64,000 nucleotides of DNA from Sideroxyarcus sp. (lineage in GTDB: Bacteria > Pseudomonadota > Gammaproteobacteria > Burkholderiales > Gallionellaceae): positions 1 through 64,000 of the forward strand of contig JAUSBC010000047.1 of assembly GCA_030652215.1 (NCBI GenBank), read 5' to 3'. Under the pieces are notes generated by a model. That model searched no databases. It was not told where the DNA came from and saw nothing but the letters and a program-made list of their open reading frames with translations. Position numbers and translations under genes: made by a program. Numbering within the stretch: the first letter of the stretch is position 1; every line of letters begins with the position of its first letter. This document shows, piece after piece, positions 36,707 through 47,549 of the stretch.

Positions 36707-36995
36707 GGGCACCTCTAGAAATCCAAATTTCGTCGCAATACTGCGTTGCTCACAAAAAATTACTCCTTACATATGCGCCATCGACACGTTACTGCGAAGC
36801 AGCCGTTCGCGGGAGATGGCGCTGGCGGTCATTCCCGCACCAGACGGCTCCGCCGCACCGCGTCATGACCGCTATATGCTGCGTCGCAATTTTTTGCTCG
36901 CGCCTTGTCTTGCTTATAACCAGCCACTTGCCAGCTTGCTGGCTTAGTGGATTGGCTAGTAGTTTCATCAGAACTTTGAATTTTTAGAGGCGCCC
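36707..36995 (-). mobile_element. Short inverted-repeat element, copy B (289 bp)
   Basis: Ends GGGCACCTCT (36707) and AGAGGCGCCC (to 36995), with the same internal blocks as copies A and C. It has the central block (GCGCCATCGACACG to CATGACCGC) shared with copy C. It also holds an extra segment of about 55 bases (about 36916-36970) not in the others, itself partly palindromic. ATAT lies directly outside both ends, but the flanks are palindromic, so a duplication cannot be told from longer ends. The following 36996-37204 region to the end of tatB has no gene I can support. Confidence 0.88.
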
Positions 36996-37204
36996 ATATG
37001 TCGTTACGCTGGGAGTTGTCGAAATATCTAAACCGTTTCAACAAGCCGGATGCATGCCAATTCAATTGGCGCCTGCCTGTCGAGGAGTATGCGCGGCGAT
37101 TTCCTCGATGCCGTCATGCGTAAAACAGAATGGCATTTTCGCTGTTGACACTTGGTGTTTGTGCACAGCCGTCTTGCGCAGGTTCCAGGCGCGGGCAGAT
37201 CGGC

Positions 37205-37555
37205 CTACTTGGTAGGCGCGAGCGGGTCCGTCGGCGGCAGGGATTTGACCGCATCCTGCACGGGCTGCTCGATTTCCTTCTCCAGCTTCAGCATTTCGTG
37301 GTTGATGTCGTTGCCGGCCTGCTGCACCGAACGCTCCAGCGCTTCCGTTTCAGCTTTGACCTTGCGCTCCAGTTCGCGCAATTCGTCCAGTTCCATGCTG
37401 CTCGCCACATCCGATTTGATGCGATTGACGTAGCGCTGCATGCCGCCCCACCATTTGCCCATGGTGCGCGCCACTGCGGGCAGGCGGTCGGGGCCGATGA
37501 CCACCAGCGCCACGACCATGATGACCATAATTTCCGCAAAGTTTACGTCGAACAT
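37205..37555 (-). CDS. tatB: Sec-independent translocase subunit TatB
   Basis: 116-residue membrane protein starting at the ATG at 37555 (MFDVNFAEIMVIMVVALVVIGPDRLP) behind GGTGGAAAG. One N-terminal helix, the conserved Glu8 and the GPDRLP hinge, then an amphipathic helix and a charged coiled tail are typical. With TatC it forms the receptor for twin-arginine signal peptides. It follows tatA by 38 bases. No tatC follows. Confidence 0.94.
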   Translation of the reverse strand: MFDVNFAEIMVIMVVALVVIGPDRLPAVARTMGKWWGGMQRYVNRIKSDVASSMELDELRELERKVKAETEALERSVQQAGNDINHEMLKLEKEIEQPVQDAVKSLPPTDPLAPTK

Positions 37556-37593
37556 CTTTCCACCCCGCTTAGTCGGTTCTGCCGACAAAATAC

Positions 37594-37812
37594 TCAGACG
37601 TTGCTGTGTGCCTTGCTTTTTGCCTGTGCGTCGGCACTCTGCTCGCCTTCGCGCAATTGCTGAGGCGCGTCGCCATCCGATTTCATGCCGTCCTTGAAAC
37701 CTTTGACCGCCCCGCCCAGATCGCTGCCGATGTTACGCAGTTTCTTGGTGCCGAACACCAGTACCACGACCAGCAATACGATCAACCAATGCCAAATACT
37801 GAATGAACCCAT
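37594..37812 (-). CDS. tatA: Sec-independent translocase subunit TatA
   Basis: 72-residue pore-forming subunit of the twin-arginine system: [29 protein letters not shown], then an amphipathic helix ([17 protein letters not shown]) and a short polar tail. The FGTKKLRN hinge is diagnostic. The Tat system would be needed for folded cofactor proteins such as Mo enzymes. Confidence 0.96.
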   Translation of the reverse strand: MGSFSIWHWLIVLLVVVLVFGTKKLRNIGSDLGGAVKGFKDGMKSDGDAPQQLREGEQSADAQAKSKAHSNV

Positions 37813-37893
37813 TTCTCTCTCCTTTGTTTATTCCGCGAATGTGATCTTCGCGTAACGATCATGAGCAATTTTCAAGCCTGTAATCGTGGAGCA

Positions 37894-37938
37894 GGTGAAG
37901 GGAGAAGGGAAAACACCCTTCACCCATCTCCCTTCACC
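37894..37938. repeat. Small hairpin after apbC
   Basis: GGTGAAGGGAGA (37894-37905) pairs perfectly with TCTCCCTTCACC (37927-37938). It ends four bases before the apbC stop codon, so it may end the apbC transcript. No T tract follows. Confidence 0.6.
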
Positions 37939-37941
37939 GCA

Positions 37942-39036
37942 TCAAGTGTTCTGCACCACGATCTTGGGGAAGGCCGCGCTGTGGTCCTGTGCCATGTCGG
38001 CCACTTTGACGGCAATGCGGCGCGCGATCTGCTTGTAGACCTTGGCGATATTTCCGTCCGGGTCGGCCACCACGGTCGGCTTGCCGGAATCGGTCTGTTC
38101 GCGGATGCTGATATCGAGCGGAAGCCCGCCGAGGAATTCGGTGCTGTAATCGGCACACATCTTTTCACCGCCGCCGGCGCCGAAAATATGTTCCTCGTGG
38201 CCGCACTTGCTGCAAATATGCGTGCTCATGTTTTCCACGATGCCGACGATCTTGATGCCGACCTTATCGAACATATTGAGTCCTTTGCGCGCGTCCATCA
38301 GCGCGATGTCCTGCGGCGTGGTGACGATGACCGCGCCCGTGACCGGCACTTTTTGTGCCAGCGTGAGCTGGATGTCGCCGGTACCGGGCGGCAGGTCCAC
38401 CACCAGATAGTCGAGGTTGTCCCACTTGGTCTGGTGCAGCAACTGTTCCAGCGCCTGCGTCACCATCGGACCGCGCCACACCATGGGCGTGTCTTCGCCG
38501 TCAATCAGGAAACCGATGGACATGGCCTGCAGGCCGTGGCTTTCCAGCGGATTCATGGTTTTGCCGTCGGCTGATTGCGGCTGACCGCTGATGCCGAGCA
38601 TGGTGGGTTGCGACGGGCCGTAGATGTCGGCATCCAGCATGCCGACGCGCGCGCCTTCGGCGGCCAGCGCGAGGGCCAGGTTCACTGCGGTCGTGCTCTT
38701 GCCCACGCCGCCTTTGCCGCTGGCCACGGCGATGATGTTCTTTACGCCGTCCACCAGTTTCACGCCGCGCTGCACGGCATGCGGCACGACCTTGCTGCTG
38801 ACGTTAGCGGTGATTTTGCCGGCGCCGGGCAATGCGGTTTTGAGATGGCCTTCGACCATCGCCTTGATCTCGTCCCACACGCTCTTGGCCGGATAGCCGA
38901 GCGAGATGTCCAGCGTCAGGTTGGCGCCGTCGATCTTGACGTTCTTTACGGACTTGCCACTCACGAAATCTTTTTTGGTGTTGGGGTCGATCAGACTTTT
39001 CAACGCGTTTTGCACGTCGGCTTCAGTGAAACTCAT
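37942..39036 (-). CDS. apbC: Iron-sulfur cluster carrier protein ApbC/Mrp
   Basis: 364-residue P-loop ATPase. The N-terminal MIP18-like domain (about residues 1-85) is followed by the deviant Walker A AVASGKGGVGKSTTAVN near residue 103, DADIYGPSQPTML, and the CxxC motif CSKCGHEEHIFGAGGG, whose cysteines hold the transferable cluster in a dimer. It loads 4Fe-4S clusters onto apoproteins such as those encoded around it (MoaA, radical SAM). Confidence 0.96.
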   Translation of the reverse strand: MSFTEADVQNALKSLIDPNTKKDFVSGKSVKNVKIDGANLTLDISLGYPAKSVWDEIKAMVEGHLKTALPGAGKITANVSSKVVPHAVQRGVKLVDGVKNIIAVASGKGGVGKSTTAVNLALALAAEGARVGMLDADIYGPSQPTMLGISGQPQSADGKTMNPLESHGLQAMSIGFLIDGEDTPMVWRGPMVTQALEQLLHQTKWDNLDYLVVDLPPGTGDIQLTLAQKVPVTGAVIVTTPQDIALMDARKGLNMFDKVGIKIVGIVENMSTHICSKCGHEEHIFGAGGGEKMCADYSTEFLGGLPLDISIREQTDSGKPTVVADPDGNIAKVYKQIARRIAVKVADMAQDHSAAFPKIVVQNT

Positions 39037-39160
39037 GCTCTGCTCCTGGCGAAATTGTTGTGAAAGCGTGATTCTATACCAGAGTGCGCATTCATAACCC
39101 CGCTTAGCTTGCGGTCTATCCCGGCTTTACACTCCCACCGTGCTGCCTTACATTACAACC

Positions 39161-39622
39161 ATGAAAAGACTGTTGTTATTCTGCATTGCGCTGTTGCTCG
39201 CCTCCTGCGCCACGGAGCCTCCCCGCCAATACGTAGTTTCCTCCGACCGCATGAACGATCTGGTGATGTATGCGCTGAGCCTGGCTGATACGCCCTACCG
39301 CTACGGCGGCAAGTCGGCAGGCAGCGGCTTCGATTGCAGCGGCTTCGTCGGGCATGTGTACCTGCATACGCTGGATATCAAATTACCGCGCACCACGCGC
39401 GAAATCAGCCGCGTCGGCAAACCGATCAGTCAGGGCGAACTCAACCCGGGCGACCTGGTGTTTTACAACACGCAAAATTCGTCCTTTTCCCATGTCGGGG
39501 TGTACATCGGCGAGGGGAAGTTCGTGCATTCGCCCAAAAGCGGCGATAGTGTGCGCACGGAGCAGATGCAGATGCGTTACTGGAAGACGCGCTATGACGG
39601 GGCACGGCGTATCCGGCGTTAG
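39161..39622 (+). CDS. NlpC/P60-family (C40) peptidase lipoprotein
   Basis: 153-residue envelope protein starting at the ATG at 39161 (MKRLLLFCIALLLASC); the lipobox is LASC with Cys16. The C40 catalytic set is intact: Cys59 in GSGFDCSGFV, His111 in FSHVGVY and His123 in KFVHSP. Such enzymes cut peptide stems of peptidoglycan. It is divergent from apbC and convergent with the next GGDEF-EAL gene. Confidence 0.92.
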   Translation: MKRLLLFCIALLLASCATEPPRQYVVSSDRMNDLVMYALSLADTPYRYGGKSAGSGFDCSGFVGHVYLHTLDIKLPRTTREISRVGKPISQGELNPGDLVFYNTQNSSFSHVGVYIGEGKFVHSPKSGDSVRTEQMQMRYWKTRYDGARRIRR

Positions 39623-39643
39623 CAGGTTGTTGAAAAACCGCTG

Positions 39644-42400
39644 CTAGGGATTCAGAAGAGAAAGCTGCGCTCTCCATTTCCCGGTTTTGCCGAGGTCTGT
39701 TTCCTGGCCGAACGACAGAAGCAGGGACTTGAATTTCGCCCTGGGCATGGGCTTGCTGTACAAATAACCCTGCGCGATCTGGCAACCCCGCTCGCGCAGG
39801 TACGCAGCCTGTTCCGGGGTGTCCACGCCTTCCGCCACCACGATTTGCCCCAGGCTGTGCGCGATGGAAATAATGGCGCGCACCAGTTCCGCGCGGTGCG
39901 TATCCTCCGCAATGCTGCTCACGAACAGCCGGTCTATCTTCAGCGTGTTGATCGGGTAGCGCGCCAGGTAACTCAGCGAGGAATAGCCGGTGCCGAAATC
40001 GTCGATCGCGATCGCGATGCCCATTTCCTGAAACTGATTCAGTATGTCCAGCACTTCGCCGTGCTCGTCCAGCAGCATGCTTTCGGTGATTTCCAGTTCT
40101 ATCCATTCCGGCAGGCAATCCGTTTCTTCCAGAATCCGGGTCACGGTATGCACCAGGTCGCCGGTCTGGAACTGGCGCGCAGACAGATTGATGGCCACCT
40201 TGTGCAAAGGCATCTGCGGCGCATTCCATTCATGGGCGGTGTGGCAGGCTTCGCGCAACACCCACTCGCCGATTTCCATGATGAGTCCGCTGTCCTCGGC
40301 AATGGCGATAAATTGGTCGGGCGGCACCATGCCGCGCTGCGGATGATTCCAGCGCAACAGCGCTTCGGAGCCGACCAGCGCGCCGTCCGCCAGCCATACC
40401 TTGGGCTGGAAATACAGCTCCAGTTCGTTGCGCTCGACCGCGCGCCGCAATTCGGATTCCAGCGCGAAGCGTTCGCTGGCCAGCACGGTCAGTTCCTTGG
40501 AGTAGAAACGGAAATTGTTGCGGCCGGAACGCTTGGCGAGATACATCGCGGTGTCGGCCTGCTTCACCAGATCGTCGGCGTCGCTGCTGTCGTCGGGATA
40601 CACGGCGATGCCGATACTCGCGGAAACGAACACCTCCTTGCCTTCCAGCGCGAACGGCTTCCTGAACGCTTCCAGCACTTTGCCGGCTATCTTGCCCAGA
40701 TCGGTACCAGACGGCATCTCCGGCAGCAGGATCGCGAACTCGTCGCCGCCCAGCCGCGCCACCATGTCGTCGGCGCGCACGCAATCCGTCAGCCGCATCG
40801 CGGCCACGCGCAGCAACTCATCGCCCGCCGGATGCCCCATGGTGTCGTTGACCGCCTTGAAGCGGTCCAGATCGAGCAGCATCACCACCGCCTGCTGGCC
40901 GTGCCAGGAAGCTTCCGCCAGCATTCTCTTGAGTCGCTCGTTGAACGAGGAGCGGTTCGGCAGCGCGGTGAGCGTGTCGTAGAAAGCCATCTGGTGGATC
41001 TTCTGGCGGTAGGAGTGGATGTCGGAAATATCGCGCCCCACCGCCAGCACCGTGGACACCTCGCCGTTGCGGTCGCATTCCGCGATCAGGCGCACGTGAC
41101 TGCAGATCTCATGCCCGTCGCGGCCCGGCCATTTCAGTTCAAACTCGGCGCTGGCGCCGGTCGCGAACACTTCCGCGATCTTCGCTTCATAAGCGACGGC
41201 GTTATCGCCTCCCGGATTCTCCGAGGGCCGCTTGCCCAGCAGCGCCTCCATCCCGCCGTCGACCAGCGATCCGAAGGCGGGATTGACGAATACGCGGCGG
41301 CCGTCGCGGCTGTAGCGCGAAATGTTGTCGGGCGAATTCTCGATCAGGGTACGCGATTCGTATTCGCGCGCGACGAGCTCTTCTTCCATGCGCTTGCGCT
41401 CGGTGATGTCGTGCATGAATCCGTGCCAGCTTGTGCTGCCGTCCGCCCCGCTTTGCGGCAGGGAACGCAACTCGATCCAGCGTTCGCCCTTGTGCGCATG
41501 GTTGATGCGGAATTCGAGCCGGAACGGGGCAAGCGACGCCAGCGATTCCTTGCGCGCCTGCTGAAAGCGCACGACATCCTCGGGGTGCGCGATATTCAGC
41601 AGCGGAGCAATGCTGTCGGCCAGTTCCTCGCCCCGGATTCCCAGCAATTCGCCGATGCCGATGCTGGTGAACGGCATGGAGGATTTGCCGTCGGGATGCA
41701 GCGTCGCGGTATAAAAGAAGCCCGGCGCGCTCTCGAAGAAACGGAACATGCGCCGGTCGCTGTCTTTCACGCTGGCGGACAATTCGCTGTTTTGCCTGGA
41801 AGTCGAAAGGGCGGTGAATACCATACGGTTCATCTGGCGCAATAGCTGCAGCAAGAATCCCGCATAAGCCAGTACGATCAGGCCCATGAAGAAATTCACG
41901 CGCTCGCCGGTCAGCATGAGCGGAATCGCGAACGGCAGCATGGCGGCAAGCATGAATGCGATGGCAGCCGGGGGCACAGGCGCCATTTCCACACAGGCAA
42001 AAGCACAGACGCCGGAAACGACAATGAGCGACAGCATGAAAGGCAGGTCGAACGGCACCGAAGAAAACAGCAGTCCGGTAAAACCCCAGCACAAACCTCC
42101 TGCGGCGGCGCCAATCACCAGCCCCGTCCACCACCGGCTGGCGTCAATACCGACCCTGTCAGCGATGCGCATATACTTGCGCACATAAGAATTGCGCACC
42201 AGCATGACGACCCACAAGGAAACCACCCACGCCAGCAGAACCATGTGCGGCACCAGCGACCACAGCGCGAGCACGACGATCACCGAAACCAGCAGGCTGG
42301 ATTTCAGGGCAAACGGAAACCTGCCGTAGGCCATGTCAAGCTGCCTTGGCTCCAGCAGCGCAATCCTGCTTTTTTCCGTTTCCAACGATTCTCCCGCCAC
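39644..42400 (-). CDS. Membrane-bound PAS-GGDEF-EAL c-di-GMP protein
   Basis: 918-residue inner-membrane signalling protein. About five to six membrane helices lie in residues 30-190, followed by a first PAS/PAC (about 215-335), a second PAS (about 345-460), GGDEF (about 470-630, intact LGGDEF) and EAL (about 645-900, intact EALLRW, NLSARQF, LEITES, IDDFGTGYSS, KIDRLF, EGVDT). All catalytic motifs look complete, so cyclase and phosphodiesterase activity are both possible. The start is GTG at 42400 with a weak site; an in-frame ATG 66 bases further (MAYGRFPFALK) is an alternative. It may feed the c-di-GMP read by the riboswitch at 46413. Confidence 0.92.
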   Translation of the reverse strand: MAGESLETEKSRIALLEPRQLDMAYGRFPFALKSSLLVSVIVVLALWSLVPHMVLLAWVVSLWVVMLVRNSYVRKYMRIADRVGIDASRWWTGLVIGAAAGGLCWGFTGLLFSSVPFDLPFMLSLIVVSGVCAFACVEMAPVPPAAIAFMLAAMLPFAIPLMLTGERVNFFMGLIVLAYAGFLLQLLRQMNRMVFTALSTSRQNSELSASVKDSDRRMFRFFESAPGFFYTATLHPDGKSSMPFTSIGIGELLGIRGEELADSIAPLLNIAHPEDVVRFQQARKESLASLAPFRLEFRINHAHKGERWIELRSLPQSGADGSTSWHGFMHDITERKRMEEELVAREYESRTLIENSPDNISRYSRDGRRVFVNPAFGSLVDGGMEALLGKRPSENPGGDNAVAYEAKIAEVFATGASAEFELKWPGRDGHEICSHVRLIAECDRNGEVSTVLAVGRDISDIHSYRQKIHQMAFYDTLTALPNRSSFNERLKRMLAEASWHGQQAVVMLLDLDRFKAVNDTMGHPAGDELLRVAAMRLTDCVRADDMVARLGGDEFAILLPEMPSGTDLGKIAGKVLEAFRKPFALEGKEVFVSASIGIAVYPDDSSDADDLVKQADTAMYLAKRSGRNNFRFYSKELTVLASERFALESELRRAVERNELELYFQPKVWLADGALVGSEALLRWNHPQRGMVPPDQFIAIAEDSGLIMEIGEWVLREACHTAHEWNAPQMPLHKVAINLSARQFQTGDLVHTVTRILEETDCLPEWIELEITESMLLDEHGEVLDILNQFQEMGIAIAIDDFGTGYSSLSYLARYPINTLKIDRLFVSSIAEDTHRAELVRAIISIAHSLGQIVVAEGVDTPEQAAYLRERGCQIAQGYLYSKPMPRAKFKSLLLSFGQETDLGKTGKWRAQLSLLNP

Positions 42401-42477
42401 TGCCTGTTCCCGATTATTTTCCGCCGTGCCGCTCGCGGCCCAGCCTGCTCTTCAATTCCGGTATACCCGTACTTCGA

Positions 42478-44482
<2,005 letters not shown>

Positions 44483-44487
44483 GTTAT

Positions 44488-44722
44488 GGGCGCCTCTAGA
44501 AATTCAAAGTTCTAAGCAAGACAAGGCGCGAGCAAAAAATTGCGACGCAGCATATGCGGTCATGACACGGTGCGGCGGAGCCGTCTGGTGCGGGAATGAC
44601 CGCCAGCGCCATCTCCCGCAAACGGCTGCTTTGCAGTAACGTGTCGATGGCGCTATATGTAAGGAGTAATTTTTTGTGAGCAACGCAGTATTGCGACGAA
44701 ATTTGGATTTTTAGAGGTGCCC
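44488..44722 (+). mobile_element. Short inverted-repeat element, copy C (235 bp)
   Basis: Ends GGGCGCCTCT (44488) and AGAGGTGCCC (to 44722). Content is the reverse orientation of copies A and B, including the central block of copy B at high identity. A direct duplication TTAT lies just outside both ends (44484-44487 and 44723-44726), and TTAT is not palindromic, so it is a good target-site duplication. The right-hand duplication contains the first two bases of the downstream ATG. Confidence 0.92.
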
Positions 44723-44724
44723 TT

Positions 44725-45246
44725 ATGAAAGAAAAGCCGGAGCAGGACGCTGACTTGTTCCGGCAGGCGGTGGCAGGTGCGACGCCGCTCGCCCCTGCCG
44801 ACCGCATCGTTCCCTCCCCCAAGTTGCGCAAGACAGTCTTGCGCAACAGTCTGCCCCCAGCCGAAGCAAGCGATAACCTCTCCGACCACGGTGCGGGCGA
44901 TGTCGCCATCACCGAGTTCCTGCGCCCCGGCTTGAATCGCCTGACGCTGCGCAAACTGCGCCACGGCGAGTGGCGCATCCAGGACGAACTGGATCTGCAC
45001 GGCCTCAACAGCGACGACGCCAGAAAACTACTGGCGGTGTTTCTGCACGACGCCACGCAGCGCGGACTGCGCTGCGTCAACGTGATACACGGCAAAGGAT
45101 GGCGCAGCGAGGGCCGCGACGGCATTATCAAAGTCCACACACGCCACTGGCTGGCGCAACACCCGCTGGTGCTGGCTTTCTGCGAGGCGCCGCCGCAGTC
45201 GGGCGGCGGCGGCGCGGTCTGGGTGCTGCTGAAAAATCTCTCCTGA
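44725..45246 (+). CDS. Smr-domain protein
   Basis: 173-residue protein with a C-terminal Smr domain (about residues 88-173): DELDLHGLNSDDARKLL, VIHGKGWRSEG and AFCEAPPQSGGGGAVWVLL. Such stand-alone proteins are nucleases or nucleic-acid binders related to the MutS2 tail. The N-terminal 85 residues are polar and variable. The ATG at 44725 follows the end of element copy C; AGAGG at 44714-44718 (inside the element) is 7 bases away and appears to be the ribosome binding site. Before insertion the gene would have started two bases after the trxB stop. Confidence 0.88.
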   Translation: MKEKPEQDADLFRQAVAGATPLAPADRIVPSPKLRKTVLRNSLPPAEASDNLSDHGAGDVAITEFLRPGLNRLTLRKLRHGEWRIQDELDLHGLNSDDARKLLAVFLHDATQRGLRCVNVIHGKGWRSEGRDGIIKVHTRHWLAQHPLVLAFCEAPPQSGGGGAVWVLLKNLS

Positions 45247-45360
45247 ATCGCCACTGCAGTATTTTTGCCTATGGCACTATTTCCGTATCAACAATGCGCG
45301 CGAGCCGCGCTACAATTCGCGCGCCGCACTTTCCCGATACTTATATATATGGAGGATATC

Positions 45361-46023
45361 TTGACCCGTTTTGCCCGTACCGTTGCACTGACTGCCCTGC
45401 TTTCCCTGCCGCTATGCGCCCAAGCCCTCACCGGACAGGAAGCATCCGCCAACGCTTCCAAATCCATCGCTACCAAACCAGGATTGCACTTGGTGCTCGC
45501 CGCGGGCCTGACTTTCGGCGGAGACACCATCGCCACGGCAAGCTATACCGACGGCTCGTCCAAAAGCATCAAGGGCGGTGGTTTGGCGCAGTTCGGCCTG
45601 GGCGCCTCCTATCAATTCCAGGATACGCCGCTGGCCCTGCTGTTGAGCGCCAACTACCATTACCATACCGCCGCCGCATCCAACGGCGATTTGACCTTCA
45701 GCCGCATCCCGGTCGAAGTGCTGGCCTACTACACCGGCGTGGAACGTTTTCGCCTCGGCGGCGGAGTGCGCCTCGTCAACTCGCCCGAAACAACCATGAC
45801 CATAGACGGAGCGACCGAAAAAATCACTTACGATAAGACTACCGGCTTGGTGGCCGAACTGGGTTACAAGATTGCGTCTTCTTCCTGGCTCAATTTCAGG
45901 TACGTTTCCGAGAAATATCAAGGCAATACATACACTTCCACCAGTGGCACAACCACGTCGCTCGCCAGTACACCGGAGCTCGACGGTTCGCATTTCGGGA
46001 TTTCGTTCGCTTTCGAGTTCTGA
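45361..46023 (+). CDS. Outer-membrane beta-barrel protein
   Basis: 220-residue exported protein. The start is probably TTG at 45361 (MTRFARTVALTALLSLPLCAQA), 5 bases after GGAGG at 45351-45355; an ATG at 45349 lacks a binding site. The signal peptide ends near Ala-Leu-Thr. The mature part has alternating amphipathic strands (LHLVLAAGLTFGG, LAQFGLGASYQF, LALLLSANYHYH, FRLGGGVRLV, LVAELGYKI, SWLNFRYVSEKY) and ends in Phe (HFGISFAFEF), the usual outer-membrane barrel signature; about eight strands. No specific family or function can be named. Confidence 0.8.
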   Translation: MTRFARTVALTALLSLPLCAQALTGQEASANASKSIATKPGLHLVLAAGLTFGGDTIATASYTDGSSKSIKGGGLAQFGLGASYQFQDTPLALLLSANYHYHTAAASNGDLTFSRIPVEVLAYYTGVERFRLGGGVRLVNSPETTMTIDGATEKITYDKTTGLVAELGYKIASSSWLNFRYVSEKYQGNTYTSTSGTTTSLASTPELDGSHFGISFAFEF

Positions 46024-46058
46024 GTTTCAAATCCAGCGCCGCAGCAAGCTGCTACTCT

Positions 46059-46090
46059 GCAAAGGCTCCGCAAGGAGCCTTTGCATTTTT
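46059..46090 (+). terminator. Rho-independent terminator after the barrel gene
   Basis: Eleven-base stem GCAAAGGCTCC (46059-46069) / GGAGCCTTTGC (46074-46084) with a GCAA loop, followed by ATTTTTTG. Confidence 0.93.
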
Positions 46091-46091
46091 T

Positions 46092-46370
46092 GCGTACCCG
46101 TATTCAGGGTGGAACGATGTAACCGCATGACCGTTCGTCGGATGAAAATCGTCGTTCCCATTGCCCGAAACCCGTCGCAAACCCTACCAACAACGTTGAA
46201 TTTTACAATTCCTGCGATTTCGCCAAACAGCAACTATCGCCGTCAACGTGCGCCAAAATCAACACAATTATCACCAAACTCGATTCAATACTCATGTCAT
46301 CAATGCGTGTTTTTGTTGCAGCTTGCGGCAAAAATATTTCTCCGTCACCTTTCGGACGCGCTTCTGACGC
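46092..46370. other. Gene-free stretch before the chemosensory operon
   Basis: About 280 bases with lower GC than the surroundings and no open frame of family character on either strand. It lies between the barrel-gene terminator and the promoter of the riboswitch transcript. I see no repeat or RNA gene in it. Confidence 0.5.
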
Positions 46371-46374
46371 CTTC

Positions 46375-46403
46375 TTGACACCGCCAAAATACTCTGCGAT
46401 TGT
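46375..46403 (+). promoter_or_regulatory. Likely sigma-70 promoter of the riboswitch-led operon
   Basis: TTGACA at 46375-46380 is a perfect -35 element. A weak -10 (GATTGT, 46398-46403) lies 17 bases downstream. Transcription from there would start near 46410, just before the riboswitch. Confidence 0.55.
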
Positions 46404-46412
46404 TCATCCCAC

Positions 46413-46505
46413 GTTATGTTGAAGGGCAAACCTACCGAAAGGTAGGGACGCAAAGTTTCCGGTCTAAAGAGTCATCAAAAACTCTACGACAGCGGGATTG
46501 CTAGA
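46413..46505 (+). promoter_or_regulatory. Cyclic-di-GMP-I riboswitch (GEMM-I)
   Basis: The sequence follows the GEMM-I consensus: GGGCAAACC (46424-46432), a CCTACC-GAAA-GGTAGG hairpin with GNRA tetraloop (46431-46446), GGGACGCAAAG (46445-46455), CCGGTCTAA, then a second hairpin (GAGT...ACTC) and CAGCGGGATTGCT closing the fold. It lies about 110 bases upstream of the first gene of the chemosensory operon. No clear intrinsic terminator follows, so control could be at translation or by another folding choice. Confidence 0.9.
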
Positions 46506-46611
46506 TTAAGGCGTGTTCCTTGTTGTTCCGCTTTTGCCTGCATTCCCCCAACTTCGCCCCCCAACATTTCCTTTCATCGGATTGTGGTTTTTGTTTGTAT
46601 AAGGGGGCATC

Positions 46612-47439
46612 GTGGGCACATTTGTGGAGCAGGCCAAAGTCACTTCGGTTGGCGTACTGGGTTTCGACGTCACGGAACTCCGCTTGATCCGCAATGTAAT
46701 CAAAATCTCCTCCTGCCGCCCCCAGGGCGGCTACGAAATCTACGTGGGCAACAGCGCGATCAATTGCGACATTTTGATCGTGAACACCGACGATGTGGGC
46801 GCCTTGGCCAGCCTGCGCTCGGTTTCCGGCAGGCTCGCTACCATCGTCAAGTTGCTGGTTTTCAATGCCGAGCCGACGCACCCCACTGTAGAACCCTACT
46901 GCCTGCGCCCGCTGAGTCCGGTCAAGCTGCTCAAGCTGCTGGATCAACTGGCCTTCGAGAAGCAGTTGCACGAACCTGCCAATCAGATTTTCTCGGGCAA
47001 AGATCCGAACGACGCGCTCCGCGCCGACGATTCCTCCCCGCTGATAGACGTCACCTCCACCATCGGCTTTCCAAAAACCCGCCGCGCGCTGGTGGTCGAC
47101 GACAGTCCCACCGTGCGCAAACAGCTCGAACTGGAGCTTGAAGCTTCCAACATTCATGTCGATTTGGCCGAAACCGGCGAAACCGGACTCGACCTGATGG
47201 GCAAGAATTACTACGACATCATTTTTCTCGACGTGATGCTGCCGGGAGCCGACGGCTACCACGTTTGCAAACACATCAAGAGAAATCCCCTGCTCAAGCA
47301 AACGCCGGTGGTCATGCTGACCAGCAAATCGTCGCCGTTCGATCGCGTGCGCGGCTCGCTGGCGGGGTGCGATACCTATCTGACCAAGCCGGTCGATTAC
47401 CAGCAGTTCAAGCAGGTGCTGGAGAAATACGAAGTGTAA
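46612..47439 (+). CDS. PilG-like response regulator with novel N-terminal domain
   Basis: 275-residue protein starting at GTG 46612 behind AAGGGGG. The C-terminal receiver domain (about 155-275) is complete: acidic pair Asp163-Asp164, phosphoacceptor Asp207 (IIFLDVMLPG) and Lys259 (LTKP). The N-terminal 140 residues form a separate alpha/beta domain (VGVLGFDVTELRLIRNVIKIS, CDILIVNTDD, KLLVFNAEP) that looks like a receiver-type fold without phosphoacceptor residues. It is the first gene of the Pil-Chp-type operon and the direct target of the riboswitch transcript. Confidence 0.85.
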   Translation: MGTFVEQAKVTSVGVLGFDVTELRLIRNVIKISSCRPQGGYEIYVGNSAINCDILIVNTDDVGALASLRSVSGRLATIVKLLVFNAEPTHPTVEPYCLRPLSPVKLLKLLDQLAFEKQLHEPANQIFSGKDPNDALRADDSSPLIDVTSTIGFPKTRRALVVDDSPTVRKQLELELEASNIHVDLAETGETGLDLMGKNYYDIIFLDVMLPGADGYHVCKHIKRNPLLKQTPVVMLTSKSSPFDRVRGSLAGCDTYLTKPVDYQQFKQVLEKYEV

Positions 47440-47549
47440 GTGTGTTGCCGGGCAAACGGCGGCACGAAAGCAGCGGGAAAGACAGAGCAGCACAGGCAAT
47501 GCGGTGCTGATTATTCAGAAGTTTTACGGCCCATAAAAGGAGAAACAAA

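Noticed and set aside
37894-37938. Hairpin after apbC as an intrinsic terminator
   Set aside because: The stem is good but no T tract follows on the minus strand, so it is listed only as a repeat.
46500-46611. Terminator as the expression platform of the c-di-GMP riboswitch
   Set aside because: The T-rich stretches after the aptamer are not preceded by a GC-rich hairpin that I can draw, so no terminator is claimed.
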